From: an uncultured Lachnospiraceae bacterium
GTDB lineage: Bacteria; Bacillota; Clostridia; Lachnospirales; Lachnospiraceae
Direction: 5' to 3'
NCBI GenBank assembly: GCA_934338765.1
Contig: CAKRHL010000021.1
Location: forward strand, 1 to 20,040
DNA: 20,040 nucleotides
The notes beneath the pieces were generated by a model. It was not told where the DNA came from. It ran no database searches and saw nothing but the letters and a program-made list of their open reading frames with translations. Shown piece by piece: positions 7,401 to 14,777 of this stretch (position 1 is the first letter of the stretch; each line of letters begins with the position of its first letter). Both the position numbers and the translations under genes were made by a program.

Positions 7401-9900
7401 TTCCGATGATGAGCTGGTTGAGGATACCAATTCGGCAGAGGTGGGAAGTCTTTACTGTACCTATACATATGTCGGAGAGGCAGAGAAGGGAACCGATGGC
7501 AATCCACTGTATAAGGATAAATCAGGAGAGGGGATCAAGATTCCGGTTACCCAGAGCTTTAGCTATGATTTTGCAAACAACAGCAGATTATATCTGAACA
7601 AAACCAGAAAGTCAGGCGCAATATCCTGGAAGTTTGTGCTGTACCGCACGGACAACGAGGACAATTATCAGTCTGCGACAGGTGTTTCCAGATATGAGAG
7701 GAAGGACTCCGGTGGAAATAATGCCCAGAATTCCATCAATGCCCTCCAGATCGTATCCGATGCACAGTTAAATACCAATGCAAACCTGCAGACCCAGTTA
7801 AAGGATAGTTCCAGCTTATTTGCAACATATACAGATGATACTAATCTTCCGGATTATAAAGTACAGGTTACAACGGTTGGACTGTCAGAGTTTATGGATC
7901 TGGTCAATACCAGTAAAGTAAACAGTACATCGACTACAGGAGAGGATTACAACTGCTTTATTGTCAGCTGTGCATCAGAGTTGTGCAGCAAGAGCGAAGG
8001 GGATTATCAGAAAGCAGCCAAGTATCTGGTAGCAAGGGCAGATTCAGGTGTGCGTGTGGTATATACCGGAGAGGCAGTCAATGAGGATAATAAATCCGCA
8101 GAGACGAAGGATCTGCTGAATATGAGCCGTTATACCGGCAGTGATACATATTATGGAGATATCTCTGATACCGCAAACGGGTTAAATGATAAAAAGAATG
8201 AGTATCAGAACAGGGCAAACCATGAGTATACATATGCCAAGATCATGAGTATGGCAGAGAGTGAGAAGTATAAGCTTTTCAATGGAACAAAGTGGAAAGT
8301 AGATTATAAGGATCCTGCGGAAAAGACGGAAAATATCAACAGAAATAACAGAGGTCTCCTTACGACATATCCGTATACACTTGACAAACAGCTGGATATT
8401 ACCAAAACGTCAGCACAGACGTATCAGCTTAATATGGAGAATGAGGGATTGACGGTATGGTACTCTCTTGGTACAGCCGGAGATGGAAATGATACCGATG
8501 AGTATGATATCTCTCCTAGAGATGCTTCCAATAACTACTATATGTATAGTGTTGAAAATGTGGTTTATGACCAGATCGACCTGGCAAAGGTTACTGATGC
8601 TAAGGAGATGAAGCTGTTTATTAATGCTTTGAGTGGTTCTACGGCATCGCCGGAGGTTGTTGTAGAGGAAGCGAAGTCTGTCAACACAAATTACAATGAC
8701 TTTAAGAACATCAAGAATTTGACAAAAGATTATTTTGAGAATTCTATGTCCGCTGATGGCACTAAGAGGTCTGAGGACGGATTGGAGATGTCTGTATATG
8801 CCGGCAGCATTAAACCGATCGGCAGCAATTATAAGGATTACGAGGCAGATGCTTCAGAAGTGACACCGGTACCATCCGGAGCACCGGGAAGCGCGACTGA
8901 TGCACCAGACGCTGCGGCAACGGAAGCACCGACGCAGGCACCGACGCAGGAGCCGACAGCAACGCCGAAGCCTAGAAAAACACCAATTATTTTGTATAGT
9001 GATCCAAAGGGTGGTCAGTACATGAATGATGGTAATAAGGCAAGCAGCTTCAGTGAGGAAGAATATAAGAAATGGAGCGATGATGATTGCCTGATCGTCG
9101 ATTATTCTTATGAGCCTGAGGATAGTAATGTACAGAATGCATTTAAGTATTATTCAAAAAACAACTGGAATAATCAGAAATATTTACCGGCAAAAACGCA
9201 GGTAAAGGCGATTAAACTGGGTGACTTAAAGAGTGAATTGAACATCACAACAGCACAGTTAAATACACTGGGATTTTATAGTTATGAGAATGGTAATACA
9301 AAGGTTTATTGTGTAGGTATCTTTGAGGATGAGGAACATTATCAGGAGTATAAGAGTAGTGCGGCAAACTCCGGTTCCGGTTCCGGCGGTGGTTCCAGTA
9401 CCCCGATGGATAAGATCGAGGAGAAGGAGTCAGATGTAAATCTTGTTCCGACAGGAACAGAGATGGGAGCAGGTTTTGTTCCGAATGGTAAGACACATAA
9501 GGTCAGCTTTACTCCTTACACCAACTCCGCCGACTGTGTAAACGTCAATTCCTTTGCAATCTCTAAGGTAGTAGCGTCAGCAGATAAGCTGGGATCAAAG
9601 GATGAGAACAGTATCGGTCATGTCGATGCGATCTATCAGGATGTTGCAGGATCGGTATGGAAGTATGAAGCATCAGCAGATCATACCTTTACCATCAAGA
9701 AGAACAATTTCCTGAAGGATAAGGCGAAGTATTACTTCTATATCAACGACAGCTTTATTAACAATGTCGCTGATTTTACGAATGACAAGACCAGATGGGT
9801 ACGTTTTGATATTTCGAACCGCAGACGGTCAGCCATTACGTATCTGCATCTCTACTATCAGGGAGATCTGGATACAACATATGTATTCCCACTGGATTAA
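4441..9900 (+). CDS. Giant membrane-anchored surface protein of a pilin operon (DUF5057-like)
   Basis: About 1819 residues. The start is ATG 4441 because GGAGG at 4428-4432 lies eight bases upstream; GTG 4420 in frame has no comparable site. A basic N-terminus and a hydrophobic segment (about 12-31) give a membrane anchor or signal peptide; V-H-A at 36-38 could be a signal peptidase site. The rest is extracellular and mostly unassigned. Landmarks: F-L-I-L-E-V-V-P at 77-84 and M-H-V-L-E-I-E-P at 656-663, which look like two starts of related domains; Y-D-L-I-Y-I-G-D-N and A-Y-A-R-G-G-N-A-L-V-L-A-D-N, resembling an alpha/beta amidotransferase-like fold; Asp-rich calcium loops at 133-141 and 980-991; a Pro/Thr/Ala linker at about 1474-1515; and a Gly/Ser linker near 1643-1655. 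I believe it belongs with clostridial DUF5057 proteins found beside pilin genes, from memory of the family and unverified. Enzymatic activity is unknown. Confidence 0.75.
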   Translation: MKRRLRNLSKGRLAAILVVVCALAFGGYFGYHKFFVHAANTINKGVVNTLQDYYAMCGGQDKADNPSEAAGSENNPFLILEVVPYYGQAEVGYLINGCEPLDFTETNPFIYRGASDFTRAGADVVFTDEYQRDANNDGVSDEEWSSEWKVRSVTQQMKDSGNKYEVKGYYEKTSNGKPGDFVIDTYYEDTSQNVIVKDENGIEKRVHPWRPHFKKVEAGTGDFIWVSLEYSGMDGSIDFNKYAKAENQTTVENGTIDYKPGDREFTTRSLLDEDQYYAIQDTPKGESVFVDGIAKVHVVNMNDFIRISLNPDDKSEAAIQDMKIAVKTIEPQELAQNPQWIDYANLIYMHESPSVGVYQDWWFNQRGKEGVKARLVNDNSYYKDQESSMSRQNVDQCAFSGSNDWSWEAAKKLFFKINELDEYAEGGKNEKFGFAPLLLANVSLNRLKGISSSVYGDKCKNLMQQHLDYTTMETGGTEKTDTPSTSCNVYKFFVMNFLMDQTNFYSYFFQTVRDSGGYVINADNGKCTPQKGEAQDYWSFHSFLPIEEGNGNLTQEQMDLYKIYHSGLNYMYFDKIPALANASFVYNSDTSLSQRFSSTGITEADSNCKDAFDWWEETYGVRPGHLSSGQIVHYLLQYKRNNGGGGEVRPKDKKTMHVLEIEPCADFIMTEKYLTGKYLPATNFKGQIEVDHMTTAEFNGLRRDLNGYYDLIYIGDNIGKFNSEEVNEQNPLTNAWGKTNRTRYNVSGFDGYAYLHVGDMAGKYRSSGNDITKRKMKQLMAYARGGNALVLADNLAVFKWKSAGSTEISNAYEKAYLSRVDTASNMHTLIQEGYKGAKKWINGLKSNNDGANGFTRDNICSLSKLDKSFLSKYCLNYMDGGFALPKRTQTSMTTKDYKAMTKKYSDYVGLYSRIDSAPVQYYSEAGLTDTDDVNMKSADDKTVARQSLAGSSLDFSFTIGDQTVDKNNNLIPYAARLYIDLNGDGIISDDELVEDTNSAEVGSLYCTYTYVGEAEKGTDGNPLYKDKSGEGIKIPVTQSFSYDFANNSRLYLNKTRKSGAISWKFVLYRTDNEDNYQSATGVSRYERKDSGGNNAQNSINALQIVSDAQLNTNANLQTQLKDSSSLFATYTDDTNLPDYKVQVTTVGLSEFMDLVNTSKVNSTSTTGEDYNCFIVSCASELCSKSEGDYQKAAKYLVARADSGVRVVYTGEAVNEDNKSAETKDLLNMSRYTGSDTYYGDISDTANGLNDKKNEYQNRANHEYTYAKIMSMAESEKYKLFNGTKWKVDYKDPAEKTENINRNNRGLLTTYPYTLDKQLDITKTSAQTYQLNMENEGLTVWYSLGTAGDGNDTDEYDISPRDASNNYYMYSVENVVYDQIDLAKVTDAKEMKLFINALSGSTASPEVVVEEAKSVNTNYNDFKNIKNLTKDYFENSMSADGTKRSEDGLEMSVYAGSIKPIGSNYKDYEADASEVTPVPSGAPGSATDAPDAAATEAPTQAPTQEPTATPKPRKTPIILYSDPKGGQYMNDGNKASSFSEEEYKKWSDDDCLIVDYSYEPEDSNVQNAFKYYSKNNWNNQKYLPAKTQVKAIKLGDLKSELNITTAQLNTLGFYSYENGNTKVYCVGIFEDEEHYQEYKSSAANSGSGSGGGSSTPMDKIEEKESDVNLVPTGTEMGAGFVPNGKTHKVSFTPYTNSADCVNVNSFAISKVVASADKLGSKDENSIGHVDAIYQDVAGSVWKYEASADHTFTIKKNNFLKDKAKYYFYINDSFINNVADFTNDKTRWVRFDISNRRRSAITYLHLYYQGDLDTTYVFPLD

Positions 9901-9917
9901 AGGAGATCCCAGAGGGA

Positions 9918-9938
9918 CGGTTTTCCGGTTGGAGACCG
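9918..9938 (+). terminator. Weak hairpin after the pilin operon, possible terminator
   Basis: Eighteen bases after the giant gene, C-G-G-T-T-T-T-C-C (9918-9926) pairs with G-G-A-G-A-C-C-G (9931-9938) around a GGTT loop, with one bulged T and one G-U pair. It is followed only by AATGTTT, so the U-tract is poor. It is the only hairpin seen between the operon end and the tyrS promoter, but it may not terminate. Confidence 0.25.
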
Positions 9939-9943
9939 AATGT

Positions 9944-9972
9944 TTGACAACATGAAAAAAACATGCTAGTAT
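9944..9972 (+). promoter_or_regulatory. Sigma-A-type promoter of tyrS
   Basis: TTGACA at 9944-9949, a 17-base spacer, and TAGTAT at 9967-9972, preceded by TG at 9964-9965 (extended -10). Transcription should begin near 9979, just upstream of the T-box stem I. The -35 is a perfect consensus. Confidence 0.85.
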
Positions 9973-9978
9973 AGCAAT

Positions 9979-10251
9979 TGTAAATGCGTGGAAGGGAAGA
10001 AGTAGTATCAGAGGAAACCTACAGAAAGCAGCCGGCAGATGAGAGGCGCAGGGGCATCCTGATATGAATACATCCCGGAGCAGCCGGCTGAATTTACTTA
10101 GTAGGTCTGGACGGGATTGTACTCCGTTATTGTGCAGGGATATAGAGGTATCCTATGGAGCCTGTCATCGTGAGGTGATAGGGAATAAAGGTGGTAACAC
10201 GATCATATCGTCCTTTATCGGCATAAGCTGGTAAAGGACGTTTTTTCTTTT
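9979..10251 (+). promoter_or_regulatory. Tyrosine T-box riboswitch leader
   Basis: A complete T-box leader upstream of tyrS that lets transcription continue when uncharged tRNA-Tyr accumulates. Stem I is visible: GGGA and TATCAG on the 5' side pair with CTGATA and TCCC on the 3' side, enclosing an internal loop with AAGTAGT opposite GAATACA. The specifier codon is TAC (Tyr) at 10069-10071. A stem III-like hairpin follows (A-C-G-G-G-A...C-T-C-C-G-T, near 10108-10125). The T-box proper is A-A-A-G-G-T-G-G-T-A-A-C-A (10187-10199); its TGGT would pair with the ACCA end of tRNA-Tyr. The antiterminator pairs AAAGG and CGAT upstream with ATCG and CCTTT downstream, mutually exclusive with the terminator. 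Specifier, discriminator match and downstream gene all agree on tyrosine. Confidence 0.93.
10209..10251 (+). terminator. Conditional intrinsic terminator of the T-box
   Basis: CGTCCTTTA (10209-10217) and TAAAGGACG (10232-10240) form a perfect 9-bp stem, extended by CGGC/GCTG around an ATAA loop, followed by TTTTTTCTTTT. The 5' arm is also the 3' arm of the antiterminator. Confidence 0.95.
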
Positions 10252-10305
10252 ACTGGGAAACATGCGGGATACTTTGAAAGAAATAAAAGAAAGCGAGGAA
10301 AAAAC

Positions 10306-11532
10306 ATGACAACTTATGACGAATTGGTGGCGAGAGGACTGATCGCCCAGGTTACTGACGAGGAGGAGATCAAGGAGCTGGTAAATGACGGCAAGGCAGT
10401 ATTTTACATTGGATTTGATCCGACAGCGGACAGTCTTCATGTAGGCCATTTCATGGCACTTTGTCTGATGAAACGTCTGCAGATGGCTGGAAACAAGCCT
10501 ATCGCACTGATCGGCGGTGGTACCGCTATGATCGGTGACCCAAGTGGTCGTACTGACATGCGTCAGATGATGACAAAGGAGACCATTGCACACAATGTTG
10601 ACTGTTTCAAAAAACAGATGAGCCGTTTTATTGATTTCTCCGAGGGAAAGGCTCTGATGGTCAATAATGCTGACTGGCTGCTGGATCTGAATTATGTGGA
10701 ACTTCTTCGTGATGTGGGACCGCACTTTTCAGTAAACCGCATGCTGACAGCAGAGTGCTACAAGCAGCGTATGGAGAGAGGCTTAAGTTTCCTGGAGTTT
10801 AACTACATGATCATGCAGAGCTATGATTTCTATGCATTATTCCGGAAATACGGATGTAATATGCAGTTTGGCGGAGATGACCAGTGGAGCAACATGCTGG
10901 GCGGTACAGAGCTGATCCGCCGTAAGCTTGGTAAAGATGCATATGCCATGACTATCAATCTGCTTCTGAACTCTGAGGGCAAGAAGATGGGTAAGACACA
11001 GTCCGGTGCAGTATGGCTTGATCCGAACAAGACCTCTCCGTTTGATTTTTATCAGTACTGGAGAAATGTGGCAGATGCTGATGTTCTGAAGTGCCTGCGT
11101 ATGCTTACGTTCCTGCCGCTTGAGCAGATCGACGAGATGGATCACTGGGAGGGCAGCCGTCTCAATGAGGCAAAGGAGATCCTTGCTTTTGAGCTGACTA
11201 AGCTGGTTCACGGTGAGGAGGAAGCAAGGAAGGCGCAGGAGGGTGCCAGAGCACTTTTTGCCGGTGGTGGAAATGCTGCCAATATGCCGGAGACAACACT
11301 TTCCGATGATGATTTTGAGGAAGGACAGATTGGTATCCTGAAGCTTTTGGTAAAGGCCGGTCTTGCAGCATCCAATGGAGAAGCCCGTAGAAATGTAGAA
11401 CAGGGTGGTGTTTCCGTTGATGGAGACAAGGTGACAGATGTGAAGGCTCAGATTGCCAAAGACAGTATTGGTGAGGATGGTATTGTGTTAAAGCGCGGCA
11501 AGAAGAAATTTATGAGAGTGACTGTAAAGTAA
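10306..11532 (+). CDS. tyrS: Tyrosine--tRNA ligase
   Basis: A 408-residue class I aminoacyl-tRNA synthetase that activates tyrosine with ATP and charges tRNA-Tyr in the cytoplasm. The HIGH-type signature is H-V-G-H at residues 45-48 and the KMSKS-type loop is K-M-G-K-T at 227-231. The stretch F-G-G-D-D-Q-W-S-N between them is typical of bacterial TyrRS. A C-terminal S4-like RNA-binding domain runs from about residue 340 to the end ([15 protein letters not shown]). Length fits the bacterial TyrS family. GAGG at 10295-10298 lies seven bases before ATG 10306. It is monocistronic, controlled by the tyrosine T-box and ended by the hairpin at 11576-11636. Confidence 0.97.
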   Translation: MTTYDELVARGLIAQVTDEEEIKELVNDGKAVFYIGFDPTADSLHVGHFMALCLMKRLQMAGNKPIALIGGGTAMIGDPSGRTDMRQMMTKETIAHNVDCFKKQMSRFIDFSEGKALMVNNADWLLDLNYVELLRDVGPHFSVNRMLTAECYKQRMERGLSFLEFNYMIMQSYDFYALFRKYGCNMQFGGDDQWSNMLGGTELIRRKLGKDAYAMTINLLLNSEGKKMGKTQSGAVWLDPNKTSPFDFYQYWRNVADADVLKCLRMLTFLPLEQIDEMDHWEGSRLNEAKEILAFELTKLVHGEEEARKAQEGARALFAGGGNAANMPETTLSDDDFEEGQIGILKLLVKAGLAASNGEARRNVEQGGVSVDGDKVTDVKAQIAKDSIGEDGIVLKRGKKKFMRVTVK

Positions 11533-11575
11533 TGATAAAACACGCGATAGACGGACAAAAATAAGTAATATGATT

Positions 11576-11636
11576 AAAAAACACATTCTACCGGGTCAAT
11601 CTCCAAGGAGAGGGGGATCGGCAGAATGTGTTTTTT
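11576..11636. terminator. Bidirectional intrinsic terminator between tyrS and the convergent operon
   Basis: AAAAAACACATTCT (11576-11589) and AGAATGTGTTTTTT (11623-11636) are perfect 14-base inverted copies. The loop region itself can pair further (CCG with CGG). The A-run on one side and T-run on the other give a U-tract in both directions, serving tyrS on + and the DUF4364 gene on -. Confidence 0.92.
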
Positions 11637-11659
11637 GTTGATATGATCTTTATATGGGA

Positions 11660-12181
11660 TTAGTCCATGCACAGCAGGGAAAGTACCTGCGCGTAGACAT
11701 CCTCATTTTTTTCTTTGAAACGCCGGCAGACATCCACGGCTTCCTCCTCGCTGGTAACGTTGAGGGAAACCTCCAAAAGCTTACTTCCACGCTCATAAAT
11801 ACAGCCGGTGGCGAGATATTCATTGGGACGGATCATGGTATAATCTGTCTTGATGGATGTGGTTTCTACAATAGCCAGACGGTTTTTTTCGAGATATTCA
11901 TCAATCTCACGACAGGTATCGGTAGGAAGCTGGTTGCCAAAGAAACGCAAGGTCTCTTTGCCAATCTCGGCGATGGTATAGTAAGACTTTTCGTGAGTCT
12001 GATCCACCAGGATCATGGCATCTTCCGTCAGCTCAGACAATGTCTGCTGAATGGACAGATAATCGGTGTAGCCGGTTTCCAAAATGAAATCAGAGAGGAT
12101 CGCATTTGGCATAGGCTGGTCGGCCTGATTTAGAAAATATAGGATGATCAGCTTATACAGCTGCAATGACTCTGGTGTCAT
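11660..12181 (-). CDS. DUF4364 family protein (winged-helix-like)
   Basis: A 173-residue cytoplasmic protein, last gene of the minus-strand operon. The N-terminal half (about 1-75: M-T-P-E-S-L-Q-L-Y-K-L-I-I-L then Y-T-I-A-E-I-G-K-E-T-L-R-F-F) has the helix-helix-wing rhythm of a PadR/winged-helix domain. The C-terminal half alternates strand and helix and ends R-F-K-E-K-N-E-D-V-Y-A-Q-V-L-S-L-L. This matches what I recall of DUF4364 proteins of Clostridia, whose function is unknown; a transcription-regulator role is inferred from the fold only. GGAGGG just upstream, within the 15-base gap from the radical SAM gene, is its ribosome site. No transmembrane segment or metal motif is seen. Confidence 0.8.
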   Translation of the reverse strand: MTPESLQLYKLIILYFLNQADQPMPNAILSDFILETGYTDYLSIQQTLSELTEDAMILVDQTHEKSYYTIAEIGKETLRFFGNQLPTDTCREIDEYLEKNRLAIVETTSIKTDYTMIRPNEYLATGCIYERGSKLLEVSLNVTSEEEAVDVCRRFKEKNEDVYAQVLSLLCMD

Positions 12182-12196
12182 AATGATCCCTCCTTG

Positions 12197-13318
12197 TTAC
12201 AAACGGCAGCCCTGATAGAGATGCCCGGTCTTCATTTCATGTGCAATAGTATTTAATATATCACGTTTATCCAGACTCCATGTGGGAGCCAGCAGTAAAT
12301 TCTTCGGCCCGTCTCCGGTAATACGGTGGATCACGATATCCGGCGAGAGATGGGCAATACAATCTAGTAGAATAGCAATATATTCTTCTTTTGTCAATGG
12401 TGTTATGGATCCTTTTTCAAAATCCCCGGCCAAAGCAGTACCTTTCAGGATATGGAGCAGCTGGAGTTTAATGCCGTGGATCCCCATGTCGTTCAGGTAC
12501 CGGATGGTCTGCAGCATCTGCTCATGATCTTCTCCGGGAAGTCCCAGGATCACATGAACGATCACAGGAATATCACGCCTGCGAAGCTCTTTTACGGTCG
12601 TTTCAAAGCAGGAGAGGGGATAACCTCTGTGAATCTGATGTGCTGTCGTATCATGCATAGTCTGAAGTCCCAGTTCGATCCAGACTGGTTTGCGTTCATG
12701 ACATGACGACAGGAGATCAAAAATCTCCGGAGAAAAACAATCCGGTCTGGTCGCAATGGATAATGCCGCAGTCTGTGGATGTGCCAGTGCCTCCTCGTAA
12801 AGGGAGCGCAGGTACGGGACAGGAGCGTAGGTATTGCTGTAGGATTGAAAATATGCAATGTATCGGTCACCACAGTATTTCCTGCCGGACTGCAGACGAC
12901 GGATTCCCTCATTGAGCTGCTTCGTCACGATCCCGGTGCTGTCCGCAGTCTGAGCAGACGTAAGTGTGCCCGGGCTGCCGGCAGAGGCAGAGTGAAAAGG
13001 AGAAGCATCACCACAGCTATCTGCTGCAATAGCAGATTGGAAAGGAGAGGCATCACCGCAGCTGCCTGCCACGATGGCACGGGAAACGGCAAAATCACCG
13101 GAGCCGCCGGCGCTGCAGAAGCTGCAGCCAGTGGTTCCTTTGGTGCCGTCTCTGTTGGGGCAGGTCATGCCACCGTCAATGGCGATTTTATAAATCTTTT
13201 GGCCAAACTGTTGTCTCAGATAATGATCCAGAGAGTAGTAGGGCTTTCCGTTCCATTGCAGACATGCCTGCCGGTAACGTTCTTCTGATGGAGAGAGAAA
13301 ACGTTTACGGCGTGCCAT
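12197..13318 (-). CDS. TIGR01212-type (YtqA-like) radical SAM protein with repeat insert
   Basis: A 373-residue radical SAM protein. The N-terminal Y-Y-S-L-D-H-Y-L-R-Q-Q-F-G and the iron-sulfur motif C-P-N-R-D-G-T...G-C-S-F-C (Cys53, Cys65, Cys68) match the YtqA/TIGR01212 group, as do I-A-Y-F-Q-S-Y-S-N-T-Y-A-P, S-I-A-T-R-P-D-C, W-I-E-L-G-L-Q-T and H-R-I-T-G-D-G-P. Relatives act on RNA (Elp3/MiaB-like radical chemistry); the exact substrate is not established to my knowledge. Compared with B. subtilis YtqA there are about 50 extra residues (roughly 78-131) directly after G-S-G-D-F-A, including a 15-residue tandem repeat. Its ATG overlaps the malic enzyme stop codon by one base (TAATG), implying translational coupling. 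Core conserved motifs are intact, so the protein is probably functional. Confidence 0.9.
   Translation of the reverse strand: MARRKRFLSPSEERYRQACLQWNGKPYYSLDHYLRQQFGQKIYKIAIDGGMTCPNRDGTKGTTGCSFCSAGGSGDFAVSRAIVAGSCGDASPFQSAIAADSCGDASPFHSASAGSPGTLTSAQTADSTGIVTKQLNEGIRRLQSGRKYCGDRYIAYFQSYSNTYAPVPYLRSLYEEALAHPQTAALSIATRPDCFSPEIFDLLSSCHERKPVWIELGLQTMHDTTAHQIHRGYPLSCFETTVKELRRRDIPVIVHVILGLPGEDHEQMLQTIRYLNDMGIHGIKLQLLHILKGTALAGDFEKGSITPLTKEEYIAILLDCIAHLSPDIVIHRITGDGPKNLLLAPTWSLDKRDILNTIAHEMKTGHLYQGCRL
12977..13066 (-). repeat. Two 45-bp tandem repeats inside the radical SAM gene
   Basis: Bases 13066-13022 and 13021-12977 (minus strand) encode G-S-C-G-D-A-S-P-F-Q-S-A-I-A-A and D-S-C-G-D-A-S-P-F-H-S-A-S-A-G. 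The two units share 10 of 15 residues and most of their bases. A more degenerate third copy may follow. They fall in an insert absent from the relative I recall. Confidence 0.85.
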
Positions 13319-14469
13319 TAGTGAATATGATCCTTGATGGCCTGGGATACAACCTCTGCAACACGGGGATCAAATGCTTCAGGGAGGATATTGTCCTCGT
13401 TCAGATCCTCATCGGCAACGAGACCTGCGATGGCGTAGGATGCGGCAAGTTTCATTTCTTCTGTGATCTGGCTGGCACGTCCCTCCAAAGCACCCTTGAA
13501 GATGCCGGGGAATGCGACAACATTGTTGACCTGATTTGGAAAATCGGAGCGGCCGGTTCCAACAACACGGGCACCGGCTTTCTTGGCGATATCCGGCATG
13601 ATCTCCGGTACCGGGTTTGCCATGGCGAAAAGGATCGCATCGTGGTTCATGGATGCCACCATTTCAGGGGTGACAATATTTGGAGCAGATACTCCCACAA
13701 ATATGTCTGCACCCTTTAATGCGTCGGCCAGTGAGCCTGTCTTGCCGGTCAGGTTTGTAACCTCCATCATATCCTTCTGCATCCAGTTGAGATCAGCAGA
13801 TTCCTTGGAGAGGATTCCTGATTTGTCGCACATCACGACATCAGGAAAACCAAAGCGAAGTAAAAGCTTTGTAATGGCAACACCGGCAGAACCGGCGCCG
13901 TTTACAACAACATGGCAGTCTTCTTTCTTTTTATTGACAACCTTCAGACCGTTCATGATACCGGCAAGGACTACGATGGCAGTACCATGCTGGTCATCAT
14001 GGAAAACGGGAATGTTTAATGCCTTTTTGAGTCGCTCCTCAATCTCGAAACAACGGGGAGCAGAGATATCCTCCAGATTGATACCGCCAAATGCCGGAGC
14101 AATATTGATGACAGTCTGAACAATCTCATCGGTATCCTGGGTATCCAGACAGATAGGAAATGCATTGACACCGCCGAATTCTTTAAACAGGACAGCCTTT
14201 CCCTCCATAACCGGCATAGCTGCTTCGGGACCGATATTTCCCAGACCAAGCACGGCACTTCCGTCAGATACAACAGCTACTGTGTTTGACTTGATCGTAT
14301 ATGTATAAGCCGCTTCCTTATCCCCGGCAATCACTTTACAAGGTTCAGCAACCCCCGGTGTGTATGCGAGCGCCAGATCCTCTCTGGTCTTTACCTGACA
14401 TTTCGGGGTGGTAGTAATTTTTCCGTTCCATTCTTTGTGAAGGGATAATGCTTTTTCTTTGAGATCCAT
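13318..14469 (-). CDS. NAD(P)-dependent malic enzyme
   Basis: Oxidative decarboxylation of malate to pyruvate and CO2 with NAD or NADP, in the cytoplasm. The 383-residue protein from ATG 14469 matches the short bacterial malic enzymes: catalytic Tyr36 in Y-T-P-G-V-A-E-P, Lys91 in M-E-G-K-A-V-L-F-K, the metal-site region H-D-D-Q-H-G-T-A, and a Rossmann G-A-G-S-A-G-V-A-I motif. An in-frame extension to 14532 exists, but it would begin near the predicted -10 box. ATG 14514 has no ribosome site, whereas AAAGG lies 13 bases before ATG 14469, so the shorter form is chosen with some doubt because that spacing is long. It is first in the operon; its TAA overlaps the next ATG. Cofactor preference cannot be read from the sequence, so no gene symbol is given. 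Confidence 0.93.
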   Translation of the reverse strand: MDLKEKALSLHKEWNGKITTTPKCQVKTREDLALAYTPGVAEPCKVIAGDKEAAYTYTIKSNTVAVVSDGSAVLGLGNIGPEAAMPVMEGKAVLFKEFGGVNAFPICLDTQDTDEIVQTVINIAPAFGGINLEDISAPRCFEIEERLKKALNIPVFHDDQHGTAIVVLAGIMNGLKVVNKKKEDCHVVVNGAGSAGVAITKLLLRFGFPDVVMCDKSGILSKESADLNWMQKDMMEVTNLTGKTGSLADALKGADIFVGVSAPNIVTPEMVASMNHDAILFAMANPVPEIMPDIAKKAGARVVGTGRSDFPNQVNNVVAFPGIFKGALEGRASQITEEMKLAASYAIAGLVADEDLNEDNILPEAFDPRVAEVVSQAIKDHIH

Positions 14470-14522
14470 AATGATAACCAAACCTTTCTTTTTGATGTTC
14501 TTAGCATAAGCCATATAAATCA

Positions 14523-14551
14523 ATAATATCATATTTTATATATGAAAACAA
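14523..14551 (-). promoter_or_regulatory. Promoter of the malic enzyme operon
   Basis: Reading the minus strand: TTGTTT (14551-14546), 17 bases, TATTAT (14528-14523); an overlapping TATGAT is also present. The start of transcription would fall near 14516, giving a leader of about 47 bases to ATG 14469. Confidence 0.6.
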
Positions 14552-14618
14552 GCTGACGGGCAGAGATGATTTCTGTCGAAGATTTGGAATAATTTCACGC
14601 TTAATTTGTTATTTGGTA

Positions 14619-14647
14619 TTTACAGATTGGAAATTATTGTATATACT
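14619..14647 (+). promoter_or_regulatory. Sigma-A-type promoter of rho
   Basis: TTTACA at 14619-14624, a 17-base spacer, TATACT at 14642-14647. This gives an AT-rich leader of about 124 bases before the rho start, in which I see no strong hairpin. Together with the minus-strand promoter it makes 14470-14777 a divergent promoter region with no gene. Confidence 0.75.
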
Positions 14648-14777
14648 TAAGAAAATTGATCTGTCAGACGGAATTCATTTGTTCTATATATTTATTTCAG
14701 AGATTATTTCGTTGAAGATTCATTAAGATTTCAGAAGGTATCAAAATTAAATATTTATTCCAAAACGGAGGTTATAC

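Noticed and set aside
9961..9980. CATG repeats around the tyrS -10 as an operator
   Set aside because: CATG is self-complementary and short; the two copies flank an A-run and are likely chance.
11654..12133. A + strand frame of 159 codons opposite the DUF4364 gene
   Set aside because: It begins right after the bidirectional terminator without a promoter or ribosome site, and the opposite strand carries a plausible family protein.
12779..13288. A 169-codon open frame on the + strand opposite the radical SAM gene
   Set aside because: It mirrors the repeat-containing part of a well-supported minus-strand gene, has no ribosome site, and its product has no recognisable motif.
14470..14532. N-terminal extension of malic enzyme to 14532 or 14514
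   Set aside because: The extension would begin beside or inside the predicted -10 element, lacks a ribosome site and adds residues that do not look like malic enzyme.
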